A stretch of DNA of 17,200 bases from positions 1-17,200 of the forward strand of contig JACTVF010000011.1 in assembly GCA_019695435.1 (NCBI GenBank), read 5' to 3'. The position numbers were made by a program, and so were the translations under genes. Positions 5,860 to 13,325 of this stretch are shown here, one piece after another (within the stretch, counting starts at the first letter, position 1; every line of letters begins with the position of its first letter). The stretch is from Methanoregulaceae archaeon. Lineage in GTDB: Archaea > Halobacteriota > Methanomicrobia > Methanomicrobiales > Methanospirillaceae. The notes below the pieces were generated by a model, which saw only the letters and a program-made list of their open reading frames with translations, searched no databases and was not told where the DNA came from.

Positions 5860-6261
5860 TTATGGATTAACCAATTTTAATCCCTTTGGTATTTCTTTTG
5901 TTCTTACAATACCTGAACGTCTTGACCTTTCTTCAGAATATTTATCAAGGATATGAGAATCAATAGCTTCTTCTTCAAAGATGATATAATCCTTTTCATC
6001 AATCTCTACTGTCATATCATTCAATACAGATTCCTTAATAAATTTTTCAATGAACATTGTTGGATAATATAGAATTAGCGGCCCAACTACACCTGTTTGT
6101 GGATTTTGTACAATCCTAAGTTCACCAACCTTTGTTAATTTATTTGTTCTTTTATAAGTATTAACTATTTCTGATGTTCCTAATTCTTCAACTTCTTCAA
6201 ATTCTCCAAGAAGAATATGCCCACCATCTTCTTTCGATACACACATACTTACTTTAGGCAT
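5860..6261 (-). CDS. Unknown protein upstream of tRNA-Asn (133 aa)
   Basis: Not recognised. A strong AGGAGGT site supports the ATG at 6261, which overlaps the co-chaperonin gene by eight bases. The N-terminal half appears beta-rich (GGHILLGEFEEVEEL; KVGELRIVQNPQTGVVGPLILYYPTMFI). The C-terminal half is charged, with a basic stretch EERSRRSGIVRTKEIPKGLK near the end. No Cys pairs, membrane segment or known catalytic motif. It is the last protein gene before the tRNA. Confidence 0.65.
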   Translation of the reverse strand: MPKVSMCVSKEDGGHILLGEFEEVEELGTSEIVNTYKRTNKLTKVGELRIVQNPQTGVVGPLILYYPTMFIEKFIKESVLNDMTVEIDEKDYIIFEEEAIDSHILDKYSEERSRRSGIVRTKEIPKGLKLVNP

Positions 6262-6544
6262 TAGTTTCCACCTCCTTGATTACTGCATAGACTTCAGCCT
6301 TTGGCATTGCAATACAATATTTGTCATTAAATACAAATACTTCTCCAATACCAGTACGACTAATAATAACAGTATCACCAACTGAAATACCTTTCACCGT
6401 ATCACCGACTGATACAACAACTCCTTGATTCCTTGATTCCTTATCATTACTCTGTGGTAATACCAAACCACCTGCTGTTTTCTTTTCCTTCTGGTCAGGT
6501 GCTTCAACAATAACCGTATCTCCTAATGCACTTAATGTCTTCAT
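6254..6544 (-). CDS. GroES-like co-chaperonin (cpn10)
   Basis: Ninety-six residues, the normal GroES length. The N-terminal strand LGDTVIVEAPDQ is followed by the mobile loop EKKTAGGLVLPQS (residues 20-32), which carries the hydrophobic contact that binds GroEL-type rings. The body GVVVSVGDTVKGISVGDTVIISRTG and the end AEVYAVIKEV complete the beta barrel. No GroEL gene is in the window, so it probably caps the host chaperonin, as T4 gp31 does for folding the major capsid protein. The start overlaps the upstream TAA as TAATG, with AGGAG eight bases before. Unlike gp31, this protein keeps a near-canonical GroES mobile loop. Confidence 0.88.
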   Translation of the reverse strand: MKTLSALGDTVIVEAPDQKEKKTAGGLVLPQSNDKESRNQGVVVSVGDTVKGISVGDTVIISRTGIGEVFVFNDKYCIAMPKAEVYAVIKEVETNA

Positions 6545-6726
6545 TATTCTTTCTCCTTTTTCTCATAATAAAATTTAAATACAACCACATCCTTAATAGG
6601 GTCTACACAATAACTATAACTGATTACTTCATTACCACCATCAATATCACAACCCGTTGCATAATGTTTAATGACTTCTGAAAGTTTTGCTTCATAAAAA
6701 ACCGTACCTAATTTATCTTCACTCAT
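6544..6726 (-). CDS. Small protein of unknown function (60 aa)
   Basis: Not recognised. It begins one base after the helicase stop, with a G-rich AGGGGG site about ten bases before the ATG, and ends by TAATG overlap with the co-chaperonin gene. The predicted structure is a short helix (YEAKLSEVIKHYATG) followed by strands (EVISYSYCVDPIKDVVVFKFYYEKK). The acidic and basic residues balance. No known motif. Confidence 0.63.
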   Translation of the reverse strand: MSEDKLGTVFYEAKLSEVIKHYATGCDIDGGNEVISYSYCVDPIKDVVVFKFYYEKKEKE

Positions 6727-6727
6727 A

Positions 6728-8152
6728 TTAACTAAACCCCCTATAAAAAGATTCTGGTTTATCGTTTTCTTCTACAAACTTTTCAAATTCCTTTTCTACT
6801 TCTATTGGATTATCTTTCTTTTCATTTTCTAACATTGCTAATGATTCTTCTTTTATCGTTGGTTGTGCAACAACTAAATGTTTTCTATTCTTGAAGTTAT
6901 TTAGTTTTGCTCTTTCTTCATCGTTGATAATTTGTTTGAAGGCAAGAATCTCTTCATCCATCTGAACCCTTAACTCGACTCCTTTTCTACCGAACCGATT
7001 CTTAATCAATCTCCATGTTTGTTTAAGTTCTTCTTCTTCCTCAAGTGATTGTGTCATACCTACCATCAAATCCGATGTATTTACTATTCCCATAGAATCG
7101 GAAATATTTGACATTCCCAAATTAGGATTCCCATAACCTGCCCTTTGCACCTGTGAAAAACTAATCATGGGTATATTTAATTCAGTTCCCATTTCTCTTA
7201 ATTCTTCGGAAATCATCTTATACTTCTCATAAGAATTGGTAGCTTGAGATGTATAATTAGGTTTCATCAATTGGATATAATCTACTACCAAGAAATCAAA
7301 TTTAAACCCTTCTATTCTTTGAAGGTCATGGACATAACCCATAATGTTCGCACAACAGGCTTTTGAGGGCAAATACTCACGAATGAATAGTTTTCCCTTA
7401 ACCTTATTGTTTAATTCATTTGTGACCGTTTTCTCTTCGTTAGGAACCCTACTGTGAGGTATCTTAGAGATTAAAGCGTCCATTCTCCTAGCAATCTCTT
7501 CAACCCTCATTTCTAATGTTATATATGCCCCTGAATAACCACCTTGAATTAAAAAGGCTGTAAGATTAGTACCTAATAAAGTTTTTCCTAATCCAGAGGA
7601 ACCCGCTATGACTGTTAATGTTTTCTTATGAAGACCACCATTAGTAAACATATCAAACATTTCAAATCCAGTAGGTAATGTTTCATCAACATTATTATAA
7701 ACAAGAAAACGATTATGTATATCTTTCAAGTAGTTATGCCCTAAATCCTTATCAAAAGAAAAACCTAGAGCATCATGAATCAAGGAACCTACTTTAGCAG
7801 TATCTTTCTTTTCGGAAATAATATCTACCGAACTTATAACTGCTTGTTTTAATGATTGTTCTTTACCCCATTCTTCAGCTTCTTTTAAAAGGAAGTGTAT
7901 GTTTTCATTAGGATAATCTTCTAAATCAAAAAGACTTTTAATTACTGATTCTTCTTTATATTTCAATGAGATAGTCTTTGAATCTAATTGCTTTACATTA
8001 TCTTTATTAACCAATTCCTGAATAGCTTCATACAACTTTCCATTTTCTGCTTCTTCAAAAAATTCAGGTCGTATGTGTTGAATCACTTTATCTCTAAAGT
8101 AATTATTTTTAATTATTGTCGAAAGTATTAAATCCTCTTTTAAATTCCCCAA
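6728..8152 (-). CDS. Replicative DNA helicase (DnaB / T4 gp41 type)
   Basis: A 474-residue DnaB-type helicase. Residues 1-130 form a helical N-terminal domain, followed by the RecA-like motor. That has Walker A GSSGLGKT (184-191), the catalytic glutamate in ITLEMR (Glu214), Walker B FLVVD (Asp291) followed by YIQLM, and the DNA-binding/sensor segment SFSQVQRAG (331-339). As a hexamer it unwinds DNA 5' to 3' on the lagging strand and recruits primase. No loader was recognised nearby. The start is a TTG at 8152: AAGGAG lies five bases before it, and no nearby in-frame ATG exists, so the rare start is well supported. It overlaps the end of the kinase gene by 13 bases. Confidence 0.92.
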   Translation of the reverse strand: MGNLKEDLILSTIIKNNYFRDKVIQHIRPEFFEEAENGKLYEAIQELVNKDNVKQLDSKTISLKYKEESVIKSLFDLEDYPNENIHFLLKEAEEWGKEQSLKQAVISSVDIISEKKDTAKVGSLIHDALGFSFDKDLGHNYLKDIHNRFLVYNNVDETLPTGFEMFDMFTNGGLHKKTLTVIAGSSGLGKTLLGTNLTAFLIQGGYSGAYITLEMRVEEIARRMDALISKIPHSRVPNEEKTVTNELNNKVKGKLFIREYLPSKACCANIMGYVHDLQRIEGFKFDFLVVDYIQLMKPNYTSQATNSYEKYKMISEELREMGTELNIPMISFSQVQRAGYGNPNLGMSNISDSMGIVNTSDLMVGMTQSLEEEEELKQTWRLIKNRFGRKGVELRVQMDEEILAFKQIINDEERAKLNNFKNRKHLVVAQPTIKEESLAMLENEKKDNPIEVEKEFEKFVEENDKPESFYRGFS

Positions 8153-8583
8153 AATATCTCCTTGATTTTAATTATGGTTTCATTATCATTAAGAAAACTA
8201 GTATCTATTATTTTATCTTTTAATGATAAACAAACTTCATCCATATATTCAAATTCAACATCTGGCATTGTAACTGTATATCTAAATCTATTAGCAAGTC
8301 TTGATTCTATAATTCCTTTAGGAGCAGAAAGATATACAAAGAGAATAGGTAATTTTTCTATTTTCTTTATAAATACTATTTGCTTTAAACCAAAAGGAAA
8401 AACACTACAAGCAACAACAGGTGACTTAGCTTCTGTGATTGCTTTAATTAAACTTCTTCCGTTCTGTGGTTTTGTAAAATCCAAAATAACATCTGTATCA
8501 TAATCAATTGATTCATTAAAACCAAATGATTTAGCACAAGTTGTTTTACCTACACCTGAACATCCGATTAAAGCAATCTTCAT
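8140..8583 (-). CDS. Small P-loop kinase-like protein, possibly (deoxy)nucleotide kinase
   Basis: A 147-residue protein of the adenylate-kinase-like P-loop fold. Walker A is GCSGVGKT (residues 7-14). An acidic cluster IDYDTD follows (27-31), a strand VVACSVF near 56-62 and LFVYLSAP near 81-88 mark the central sheet, and the Arg-rich segment ESRLANRFR (93-101) resembles a kinase lid. Phages often carry deoxynucleoside monophosphate or polynucleotide kinases of this size; the acceptor here is not clear. Small kinases with this pattern also include shikimate-kinase-like proteins. The start overlaps a 57-residue gene as ATGA, and a promoter-like sequence (8587-8614) ends just before the ATG. Confidence 0.7.
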   Translation of the reverse strand: MKIALIGCSGVGKTTCAKSFGFNESIDYDTDVILDFTKPQNGRSLIKAITEAKSPVVACSVFPFGLKQIVFIKKIEKLPILFVYLSAPKGIIESRLANRFRYTVTMPDVEFEYMDEVCLSLKDKIIDTSFLNDNETIIKIKEIFWGI

Positions 8584-8753
8584 GTGAGTATACCAGATTC
8601 TTTTAAAAAGTCAAGACCCATCTTAGATAATTCTTCTTTTAAAGTCTTTCTATTATAAATCTTCTTACTTTCCTCAACACGATTAGGTGGAAGAATAGCC
8701 CTAACTTTTAGACTTTTTTGCACCTTTCTTTTTATTTTCTTTTTCTGTTTCAT
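8580..8753 (-). CDS. Small basic protein overlapping recombinase 3' end (57 aa)
   Basis: A 57-codon frame starts at the ATG at 8753, inside the recombinase gene in another frame, with GGGAG six bases before it. It ends with an ATGA overlap onto the kinase gene, so it spans the gap exactly. The first 18 residues are very basic (MKQKKKIKRKVQKSLKVR), followed by ILPPNRVEESKKIYNRK and a short helix. The charge suggests nucleic-acid binding. The overlap of 53 bases falls on the recombinase's low-complexity Lys/Glu tail, which tolerates dual coding. No family recognised. Confidence 0.62.
   Translation of the reverse strand: MKQKKKIKRKVQKSLKVRAILPPNRVEESKKIYNRKTLKEELSKMGLDFLKESGILT
8587..8614 (-). 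promoter_or_regulatory. Candidate extended -10 promoter before the kinase gene
   Basis: TTGACT (8614-8609), 16-base spacer, TATACT (8592-8587) with TGG directly before it (extended -10). The expected start near 8580 falls at the kinase ATG, so a transcript would be leaderless for the kinase or mainly serve the helicase and co-chaperonin genes. It lies within the 57-residue gene. Confidence 0.42.
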
Positions 8754-9786
8754 CTTCTTCTCCCTTTAATATTTCATCAGACACAGAACTATACTTGTTC
8801 TGTGATTTAATATAATCGTTGATTCCTTCAAGAATCGGTTCAAATACTTCTGCTGTATAAATATCCTTTTCAAAAACATTCTTATCTAAATGCCTTACAT
8901 AATTTGTAGTGTTTTGTTTTTCAATGAGGCCAGCATTACGAGCATATTCAAGAAGACCATAATAAGGATTTATACCTTTTTCAAAATCAACCATCATCAA
9001 TGCTTGTTTACCTTCAGGAACAATACGATTCTTTGTTGTCTTTGCTTTTAAAATATTTCCGGTTAATAACTTATCTTCATCTTTAATTTGTTCTTTTGTC
9101 ATTGTAGCCATAATACTTGAAACATAATTAATACCTTCACCACCTACAGGAACTTCAAATGGAACATAACCAGATGAATTTGTATAACTATGATTTAACA
9201 TAACCATAACAATATCATTCATTGCAATAGGCATCGTAATTAATCGGGCTAACTGTCTTGCTAATTTTGCCCTCAATCCCATATCACTTGCGTTCTTTCC
9301 TTTCAATGCATCAGCTTTTTCTTTTGTAGTCATTAAATTACCAAAAGAATCTAATGCAAGGAATAATTTCAATTCAGGATTTTTTAACCTTGATTCTGCA
9401 AAAGATTCAATAACCTGAACACATTGAATATTTAATTCCTCTATTGTTTCTATTGGCATATCAATAAGTAAATCTGTATTGACACCTAATCGTTGAAAGA
9501 AAAATTTATCTGAAGCGTTCTCTGTTTGGAAGGCGGCCGTATAATAATTATTGTGTTGTGCTTCCCGAATTAAATTAGCCATTACATATGACTTACCCGT
9601 ACTTGGTTTACCAACAAGTGAAAGAACTCTACCTGAAGGCGGGCCTTTATACATATCACCTGATAGAATAGCATTTAAAGAATAAGAACCTGTGCTAAGA
9701 TATTCCTTAATAGTTCCCAAACTAGATTGACTTACTATTTCTGCAAGCGGATTAATCTTCTTTAACGATTTTAAAAAATCTGACAT
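8701..9786 (-). CDS. RecA/UvsX-like recombinase
   Basis: A 361-residue recombinase with the RecA core. YLSTGSYSLNAILSGD (29-44) leads into Walker A GKPSTGKS (59-66), the catalytic glutamate lies in FQTEN (Glu89), and Walker B is LFLALDSFG (Asp146). IVMVMLNHSYTNSS (about 193-206) matches the segment that precedes the DNA-binding L2 loop. Such proteins form filaments on single-stranded DNA and drive strand exchange, recombination-dependent replication and repair. Length and divergence resemble T4 UvsX (about 390) rather than bacterial RecA. The last 20 residues are a low-complexity Glu/Lys tail, and its codons also encode the start of a second protein (8580-8753). A GGAG site seven bases before supports the ATG. 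Confidence 0.9.
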   Translation of the reverse strand: MSDFLKSLKKINPLAEIVSQSSLGTIKEYLSTGSYSLNAILSGDMYKGPPSGRVLSLVGKPSTGKSYVMANLIREAQHNNYYTAAFQTENASDKFFFQRLGVNTDLLIDMPIETIEELNIQCVQVIESFAESRLKNPELKLFLALDSFGNLMTTKEKADALKGKNASDMGLRAKLARQLARLITMPIAMNDIVMVMLNHSYTNSSGYVPFEVPVGGEGINYVSSIMATMTKEQIKDEDKLLTGNILKAKTTKNRIVPEGKQALMMVDFEKGINPYYGLLEYARNAGLIEKQNTTNYVRHLDKNVFEKDIYTAEVFEPILEGINDYIKSQNKYSSVSDEILKGEEDETEKENKKKGAKKSKS

Positions 9787-9788
9787 TA

Positions 9789-9935
9789 TTATTCTCCATT
9801 TCCCTTTAGTTCTTTGTCCATTTGATTTAATTGTTCGATACCTGAATCACCCCATAACTTCCAAACATTTTCTTTATATATTTTTAATTGTGATTCATAA
9901 TAAGCTAATTTCCTTTTTAAGTTTTCCTGTTCCAT
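9789..9935 (-). CDS. Small helical protein of unknown function (48 aa)
   Basis: A 48-codon frame (MEQENLKRKLAYYES... ending MDKELKGNGE) fills the gap before the recombinase gene, overlapping the upstream gene by 19 bases and ending three bases before the recombinase ATG. It looks like a single long helix with possible coiled-coil character and one tryptophan pair (KENVWKLWGD). The Shine-Dalgarno site is weak, but its end supplies GGAG for the recombinase. No family recognised. Confidence 0.55.
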   Translation of the reverse strand: MEQENLKRKLAYYESQLKIYKENVWKLWGDSGIEQLNQMDKELKGNGE

Positions 9936-10306
9936 AAAATTAACTTTTTTGCTTCTTCATCTTTCTTCTTTATCATAATACTAGTTATTTCACCAGTTTT
10001 AATATTCTCCATTATCAAAACATTATAACCTTGTAAATTATTATAAATCAATTTTAATTCTAATTTAACCATTGGAACTCCATCAAATAATTCTCCATCA
10101 AATTTATTTTCCATACCTTCTTTCTCCTTATCTTCATTTTCATTATATAATGCTTTTTCAAAAATGTCAAGTCTCTTTATAAACTTTCCACATTCACCAC
10201 ATCTAGGTGGATATGGATAACCATGTATCGGACAATTTTCGTTTGGTTCTAATGCTAATTGATAACATCTACAAGTAGTTGATTCTTTACATATATGTTT
10301 TTTCAT
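9917..10306 (-). CDS. Cys-rich, probably zinc-binding protein (129 aa), with internal start
   Basis: The start is taken as the ATG at 10306, which overlaps the polymerase stop as TAATG, with GAGG ten bases before. An upstream in-frame start would overlap the polymerase by 49 bases. The first 42 residues hold a metal-site set: Cys6, Cys12, Cys14, Cys25, His28, Cys36 and Cys39 (RCGECGKFI). After an acidic linker (NENEDKEKEG) comes an alpha/beta C-terminal part, MENKFDGELFDGVPMVKLEL... onward. That part has its own ATG (10114) with AAGGAG in front and a consensus promoter just upstream, so a 65-residue short form is likely made too. Function unknown. The two parts may act separately. Confidence 0.66.
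   Translation of the reverse strand: MKKHICKESTTCRCYQLALEPNENCPIHGYPYPPRCGECGKFIKRLDIFEKALYNENEDKEKEGMENKFDGELFDGVPMVKLELKLIYNNLQGYNVLIMENIKTGEITSIMIKKKDEEAKKLILWNRKT
10142..10170 (-). promoter_or_regulatory. Perfect-consensus promoter inside the Cys-rich gene
   Basis: TTGACA (10170-10165), 17-base spacer, TATAAT (10147-10142): both boxes match the sigma70/sigmaA consensus exactly at optimal spacing. The predicted start is near 10135. AAGGAG (10129-10124) and an in-frame ATG (10114) follow within about 20 bases, making a complete expression start for a 65-residue short form, the 48-residue protein and the recombinase. Confidence 0.68.
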
Positions 10307-12840
10307 TAAAATAATTCCTCTAAAGAATTTTGATTTAAATCCACATTGCCCCATTTAATTGCATTTGAGATTTTCTGAATAGGACTCATAAAACTTTTCT
10401 CAAATTGTAATTCAAAATCTATCTTGGTATGCAACTTAAATTCTTTCGGTAACTTATCTATAAAACCAATGATGTTCTCATTAAACATAGGTGAAGGAGC
10501 TACATAGATAAATTTAATCTTATCACCATTTCTAATATAGTTATATTTATTCTCCAATCTTAGTTTCTTAATCATCCTATTATAATTAAGTGCTGCTCTC
10601 ACTTGTATTGGACAACCTTTAGTTGCATTACAATTTTCATCTGAATATTCTTTAATACCATTAACACTTCTTGGGAATGATATCTTTTCAATATCCTGAC
10701 TAAAGAATTCTTTTCTTATATCCTTCAATTCTTCTCTAACCTTTTCCTTATTCATTTCTGAAATAACATTGATAATAACTTCCTTAATCTTGTCTCTACA
10801 GAATGAAGGAGTAGAGCTACGAACAATTTCTATTCCCATGAATTTCATCTTGAAAGGATTATATTTAACTCCTTCTTTTTCAATCATTCTCATTGCATAC
10901 TTCTTCTTTTCAATAAAAACTGTTCCATCTGATACAACTTCCTTTTTCAAATTGAACCAATTCTTTTCATTATGAATTAATTCTTCGGAAAAATAAAGAG
11001 TACATTTATCTACATAAGGTTTAATAATTTTTTCATCAAACAAGGTAAAAGCTTTCAGATAATTTTCTTTTGTTATCTTATAATGATTAACAAAAGAAGA
11101 GATATCTAACATGAAAGAATCCGTATCACTAGCTACAACAACATCATTAGTTCCAAATCTTTTCTTGAACTCTTGATTCAGACAATCAGTTGTATACATA
11201 TTAATCTTCTGACCTGTCAAAGTAATGGCTCTAGCAAAGTCTGTACTAAAGAAACGAAATCCTTTATTAGTAAAACAACCATATATGGCATTAGCCAAAT
11301 CCTTCAATGACCTTTGAATAGCATCAAATCTTTTTCTATTATTATTATGTTCAATTTCTTTAGTTTCTACATAAAAAGTTTCTTCCTGAATCATTTTCTT
11401 TTTATATATTTTTCTTTGGTCAAATAGATTTTTAACAACAGTAGGAACAAAACCAAACTTGTCTGTTCTAAACATTACACCATTTGCAGATATGGTATAT
11501 TTGTTTTTAACTATCATATCTATTATATGTTGACCTACAACATTAGTTACTAATACAGTTCCATCATCTTCTTTAGTATCAAATTTATAAGTTATATCTG
11601 GTTCTATTCTTCTTAAATCAATATCAATAAAATCATTTCCTTTTTCATCTCTAATTTTTCCAACATACATTTCAGGAGAAAGATTAAGAGCAAACATAAC
11701 ACTAGGATACAAAGAAGTATAATCGTATGTAGCAACCCACGGATAATAACCTGGACGAATTTCCTTAACGAAACCACCAGGGATTTCTCCGCTTACTCCT
11801 TGCTTTGCAGTAGGCATAACAATCTTCAATGGTTTTAATGTTGTCATTAGATAACCATCGAACTGTCTCATTTTAGAAGGAACCCTATCAAATGGAACTT
11901 TATTCATATAAGACTGAATTTGAATATTGTTTATGAAATCAAATAAGTCATGAAGTTTCTTTACAAGGAATACGTCTTTTACGTTGTATTCTACATACCG
12001 ATAAAAATCCGTATTATAAAGTTCTTCAAGTGTTCCTTCATAAGCAAGTTTCTTGTCTTTTAATTCAATCTCGGCAATATAATCAAGTCTGTATGAATCT
12101 TGTTCCTTTTCAGAATAACGGTCATACAATTCCATATAATCAAGAATAGTTATACCACCAATTTTAACTACGGTTCTTTCTCTTTCTTCTAAACGAACAT
12201 CATTGACAGGAGAATATTTCTTAGCGAAAGTATCACCTAAAAGAAAAGTTGCTCTTTGAATAATATAAGGGAAATCGAAATCATTACAGAACCAACCTGA
12301 TAAAATATCTGGATAATCACTACGATGAAATTTAAAATATTGTTTTAATAATTCTTCTTCTGTTTGGCAGAATACATAATTGATAGGAAGTTTGCCATGA
12401 TATTCTTTCGTACCAAAAGTTGTTATACTATTTGTCTTTGTTGAATAAACTGATATTAAATGAATCTCACATAGAGGGTCATCGAATTTTGGGAAACCTC
12501 TATCAGCTACCGTTTCAATATCAACGATATGCATATGTAATTTTGGAATATAAGATAGAAGGTCTTTCTCAAAATAATGGTCAACAACAAATCTACATTC
12601 TGGATGTATATCACCCTCAAATGTATTGTATCCTTTTACATAATCTTTTTGTGCAAACCAATCCGAAAAATGTTTTATCTTACAGGGATGACCATGAAGG
12701 TCTTTATAATCTCCTTCTTTGTCATGAATAAAAGCATATGGTTTATAATCAAATGATTCATGTGTTCTATTGCCTTCTTTATCATATTCCCAATAGTGCA
12801 TCTTGTTACTTTTAGCATTGTAATAAACATTAGCAAACAT
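10306..12840 (-). CDS. DNA polymerase, family B (T4 gp43-like)
   Basis: An 844-residue family B polymerase with 3'-5' exonuclease. Exo I is MHIVDIET (Asp107, Glu109), Exo II GWFCNDFDFPYI (Asn186, Asp189) and Exo III YNVKD (Tyr285, Asp289). Polymerase motif A is YDYTSLYPS (Asp373), motif B KDLANAIYG (Lys513, Tyr520), motif C ASDTDS (Asp572, Asp574), and EKKKYAM (644-650) is the KKRY-like site. All catalytic residues are present, so it should be active as replicase and proofreader. Length is a little under T4 gp43 (898). The last residues, NSLEELF, match the clamp-binding tail of gp43 in type and position. The start has GGAG five bases before the ATG. A hairpin at 12867-12883 lies in the 49-base leader, as a possible translational operator. 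Confidence 0.95.
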   Translation of the reverse strand: MFANVYYNAKSNKMHYWEYDKEGNRTHESFDYKPYAFIHDKEGDYKDLHGHPCKIKHFSDWFAQKDYVKGYNTFEGDIHPECRFVVDHYFEKDLLSYIPKLHMHIVDIETVADRGFPKFDDPLCEIHLISVYSTKTNSITTFGTKEYHGKLPINYVFCQTEEELLKQYFKFHRSDYPDILSGWFCNDFDFPYIIQRATFLLGDTFAKKYSPVNDVRLEERERTVVKIGGITILDYMELYDRYSEKEQDSYRLDYIAEIELKDKKLAYEGTLEELYNTDFYRYVEYNVKDVFLVKKLHDLFDFINNIQIQSYMNKVPFDRVPSKMRQFDGYLMTTLKPLKIVMPTAKQGVSGEIPGGFVKEIRPGYYPWVATYDYTSLYPSVMFALNLSPEMYVGKIRDEKGNDFIDIDLRRIEPDITYKFDTKEDDGTVLVTNVVGQHIIDMIVKNKYTISANGVMFRTDKFGFVPTVVKNLFDQRKIYKKKMIQEETFYVETKEIEHNNNRKRFDAIQRSLKDLANAIYGCFTNKGFRFFSTDFARAITLTGQKINMYTTDCLNQEFKKRFGTNDVVVASDTDSFMLDISSFVNHYKITKENYLKAFTLFDEKIIKPYVDKCTLYFSEELIHNEKNWFNLKKEVVSDGTVFIEKKKYAMRMIEKEGVKYNPFKMKFMGIEIVRSSTPSFCRDKIKEVIINVISEMNKEKVREELKDIRKEFFSQDIEKISFPRSVNGIKEYSDENCNATKGCPIQVRAALNYNRMIKKLRLENKYNYIRNGDKIKFIYVAPSPMFNENIIGFIDKLPKEFKLHTKIDFELQFEKSFMSPIQKISNAIKWGNVDLNQNSLEELF
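11191..11220 (-). promoter_or_regulatory. Weaker promoter-like sequence inside polymerase gene
   Basis: TTGACA (11220-11215), 18-base spacer, TATACA (11196-11191). The -35 is perfect; the -10 is weaker and the spacing one base long. The next gene start downstream is the Cys-rich gene at 10306. It is listed because it belongs to the same coding-strand pattern as five stronger candidates. Confidence 0.28.
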
Positions 12841-12866
12841 TATATCTCCGTTCTTTTGTTATAAGT

Positions 12867-12883
12867 GGGAACGCTGAACTCCC
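12867..12883 (-). promoter_or_regulatory. Leader hairpin upstream of DNA polymerase
   Basis: In the 49-base gap before the polymerase ATG, GGGAG (12883-12879) can pair with UUCCC (12871-12867), four Watson-Crick pairs plus a G-U, around a 7-base loop UUCAGCG. It ends 17 bases before the GGAG ribosome site. T4 polymerase represses its own mRNA by binding a hairpin of similar size next to its ribosome site, so an autoregulatory operator is possible. The stem is short and the analogy is inferred. Confidence 0.35.
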
Positions 12884-12889
12884 TTTCCC

Positions 12890-13126
12890 TTAATAATCAC
12901 TTCCACCATTAGATAAATAATCACCAGCTCTACTTGCATCTCCAATACTTTCTTTACTTGACCATTCTTTTGATTCTATAAAAAATAATACTCCTTTCTT
13001 CATTATATTTTCTCTACAGAAAATACAAAGATTTCTTGTTCCATGATAATGCTTTCCTTCCCATACATAATAAGTTCTTATATCTCCTTCATGAAATATA
13101 TCTTCTCCTACATTATCACATTTCAT
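12890..13126 (-). CDS. Small Cys-containing protein of unknown function (78 aa)
   Basis: Not assigned. AAGGAG lies six bases before the ATG. The N-terminal half resembles a small zinc finger of the form CDxC...G...YYVWEGKHYH...CxxC: Cys3, His26, His28, Cys34 and Cys37 are present, but the second cysteine of the first knuckle is replaced (CDNV). Metal binding may therefore use a histidine or be lost. The C-terminal half is Ser/Gly-rich (KEWSSKESIGDASRAGDYLSNGGSDY) and probably disordered. It directly precedes the polymerase leader. Confidence 0.6.
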   Translation of the reverse strand: MKCDNVGEDIFHEGDIRTYYVWEGKHYHGTRNLCIFCRENIMKKGVLFFIESKEWSSKESIGDASRAGDYLSNGGSDY

Positions 13127-13127
13127 T

Positions 13128-13325
13128 TTAAACTCCTTTCATTAAAGGACAATCTTTTGGAAATCCATTATCACAATCTGGATGACTTATTATCATGTTA
13201 CTATAAGCCCCTTTATCATTAAAATAAGGATGTAAACATTCCATACCATCCATAGATGTTCCAAAATATAAACATTCATGATAACATCTTTTTATTTCTT
13301 TAGTTTCACATTTAGTTACTATCAT
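13128..13325 (-). CDS. Cys-rich mini-protein, probably metal-binding (65 aa)
   Basis: Six cysteines (6, 14, 18, 30, 51, 59) and three histidines (16, 32, 48) in 65 residues, arranged CYHEC ... CLHPYF ... HPDCDNGFPKDCPL. The pattern looks like a small zinc- or cluster-binding fold; the ending GFPKDCPL is typical of many short phage proteins of unknown role. AAGGAG lies seven bases before the ATG, which overlaps the end of the glycosyltransferase gene by 14 bases. Confidence 0.62.
   Translation of the reverse strand: MIVTKCETKEIKRCYHECLYFGTSMDGMECLHPYFNDKGAYSNMIISHPDCDNGFPKDCPLMKGV

Noticed and set aside
6360..6420. Internal repeat in the co-chaperonin gene encoding SVGDTV twice
   Set aside because: Consistent with the barrel strands of the GroES fold; no sign of a mobile or regulatory repeat.
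336..12211. Plus-strand TTGACA boxes near 336, 1315, 9478 and 12206 as promoters
   Set aside because: None has a -10-like hexamer at 16-18 bases, and no plus-strand genes follow.
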